Shown here in pieces: positions 6,222-6,595 of a stretch of 6,595 nucleotides of DNA. The first letter of the stretch is position 1, and each line of letters begins with the position of its first letter. Made by a program: the position numbers and the translations under genes. Below the pieces are notes generated by a model. That model searched no databases, had not been told where the DNA came from, and saw nothing but the letters and a program-made list of their open reading frames with translations. Source of the DNA: EX4572-165 sp964581795 (GTDB taxonomy: Archaea; Thermoplasmatota; E2; DHVEG-1); the NCBI GenBank assembly GCA_964581795.1, contig CAZOPW010000076.1:1-6595 (forward strand). Direction: 5' to 3'.

Positions 6222-6293
6222 GCGGATGTGATCTAGGGGTTATGATTAGAGCCTTCCAAGCTCTCTGCCCGGGTTCAAATCCCGGCATCCGCA
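6222..6293 (+). tRNA. tRNA-Gly (anticodon TCC)
   Basis: A complete 72-base cloverleaf. The acceptor GCGGATG pairs with CATCCGC, with discriminator A6293. The anticodon stem AGAGC/GCTCT holds the loop CTTCCAA, so the anticodon is TCC at 6255-6257 (reads GGA and GGG). The T arm is CCGGG-TTCAAAT-CCCGG. The D stem is weak: only ATC/GAT, with A10-T25 and a T-T opposition at the fourth position. No intron and no encoded CCA (TCA follows), as is common in archaea. Confidence 0.95.
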
Positions 6294-6296
6294 TCA

Positions 6297-6303
6297 TTTT
6301 TTT
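6297..6303 (+). terminator. T7 run after tRNA-Gly
   Basis: Seven T begin four bases after the mature tRNA end, in the 32-base gap before tRNA-Leu. It could terminate part of the transcripts, but no clear promoter is visible between the two tRNAs, so they may be co-transcribed through it. Confidence 0.35.
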
Positions 6304-6325
6304 CATAGTAAAAAAATTTCTTGGT

Positions 6326-6410
6326 GCAGGGGTAGCCAAGCCTGGCCAACGGCGCAAGGTTCAGGGCCTTGTCCTGCAGAGGTCCAAGGGTTCAAATCCC
6401 TTCCCCTGCA
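6326..6410 (+). tRNA. tRNA-Leu (anticodon CAG)
   Basis: An 85-base class II tRNA. The acceptor GCAGGGG pairs with CCCCTGC, with discriminator A6410. The D stem is GCC/GGC. The anticodon stem CAAGG/CCTTG carries the loop TTCAGGG, giving anticodon CAG at 6362-6364 (reads CUG). The long variable arm, with stem CCT/AGG, is diagnostic for Leu/Ser. The T arm is AAGGG-TTCAAAT-CCCTT. No intron and no encoded CCA. A short T5 run (6413-6417) follows and may end the transcript. Confidence 0.95.
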
Positions 6411-6420
6411 TATTTTTAGT

Positions 6421-6491
6421 ACTTTCAACAGGAGAAAAAACAAAATTTATAAAAAAATCAATCCCCTACACACTTTCACCGGTGAAAAACC
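6421..6491 (+). promoter_or_regulatory. TATA box flanked by two related dyad motifs (candidate promoter/operator)
   Basis: ACTTTCAACAGGAGAAAAAAC (6421-6441) and ACTTTCACCGGTGAAAAACC (6472-6491) are clearly related, starting 51 bases apart. The second contains the perfect 14-bp palindrome TTTCACCGGTGAAA (6474-6487). Between them TTTATAAAA (6446-6454) is a good TATA box, placing a start around 6475-6480, on top of the second dyad. This is the arrangement expected of a repressor-controlled archaeal promoter. The remaining bases to 6595 contain only tiny ORFs, so the controlled gene would lie beyond the window. Confidence 0.4.
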
Positions 6492-6595
6492 ATATTTTTT
6501 TGTTGGATTGCCACATGTCATTTTTATACGTTGAAAAGGATTGAAATAAAAAATAGTAATTTATAAACTACCACTAAAAAAACTCAAATATTAAT

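Noticed and set aside
6511..6540. Tiny ORF MSFLYVEKD and a 24-aa - strand ORF in the right end
   Set aside because: Too short, no ribosome-binding site, and overlapping the candidate operator region.
6242..6544. 100-aa ORF on the + strand over the tRNA genes
   Set aside because: It passes through both tRNAs; its sequence is a translation of cloverleaf arms plus spacer.
1..6595. CRISPR arrays, insertion sequences, attachment sites next to the tRNAs
   Set aside because: No regularly spaced direct repeats, transposase or integrase motifs, and no duplicate of either tRNA 3' end is visible in the window.

Overview
The window is AT-rich throughout and reads as archaeal. Two lines of evidence support this. 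The two tRNA genes have no encoded CCA, and likely promoters look like a purine-rich BRE followed by a TATA box, with terminators that are mostly plain T runs. Ribosome-binding sites, where present, are parts of AAGGAGGTGAT. The proteins also fit: many N-x-S/T sequons on exported proteins, LEA14/WHy domains, and an MJ1255-type glycosyltransferase. A mesophilic euryarchaeote or Thermoplasmatota-like lineage is my guess, but the sequence does not fix it.

Layout: (i) 1-430 holds two tiny putative membrane peptides on the + strand (80-184 and 334-426), separated by a T-run terminator and a very AT-rich spacer. (ii) 545-814 encodes an acidic 89-aa soluble protein of unknown function. It converges on (iii) 888-3548 on the - strand, a large exported protein. 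It has a signal peptide, seven GCE[LIV]W repeats that can be laid out as a seven-bladed beta-propeller closed by its own N-terminus, and a C-terminal alpha/beta-hydrolase with a visible Ser-Asp-His triad. (iv) A 200-bp divergent promoter region separates it from (v) a + strand pair. The first gene is a membrane-anchored protein with three LEA14/WHy-like domains (3749-5038). The second, after 15 bases that include a strong GGAGGG ribosome-binding site, is a cytoplasmic-type nucleotide-sugar glycosyltransferase whose best-supported start is an ATA codon at 5054. (vi) tRNA-Gly(TCC) and tRNA-Leu(CAG) lie in tandem at 6222-6410. (vii) The last 180 bases have no convincing gene but carry a TATA box between two related dyad motifs, probably the promoter/operator of a gene outside the window.

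Working picture (inference): the centre is a cell-surface locus. An exported hydrolase fused to a propeller is transcribed divergently from an anchored extracytoplasmic WHy-domain protein and a glycosyltransferase that could make a glycolipid or decorate surface polymers. The most novel item is the propeller-hydrolase architecture. It resembles prolyl oligopeptidase in domain order but is built from a different repeat. The next most notable is the likely non-canonical start codon of the glycosyltransferase.
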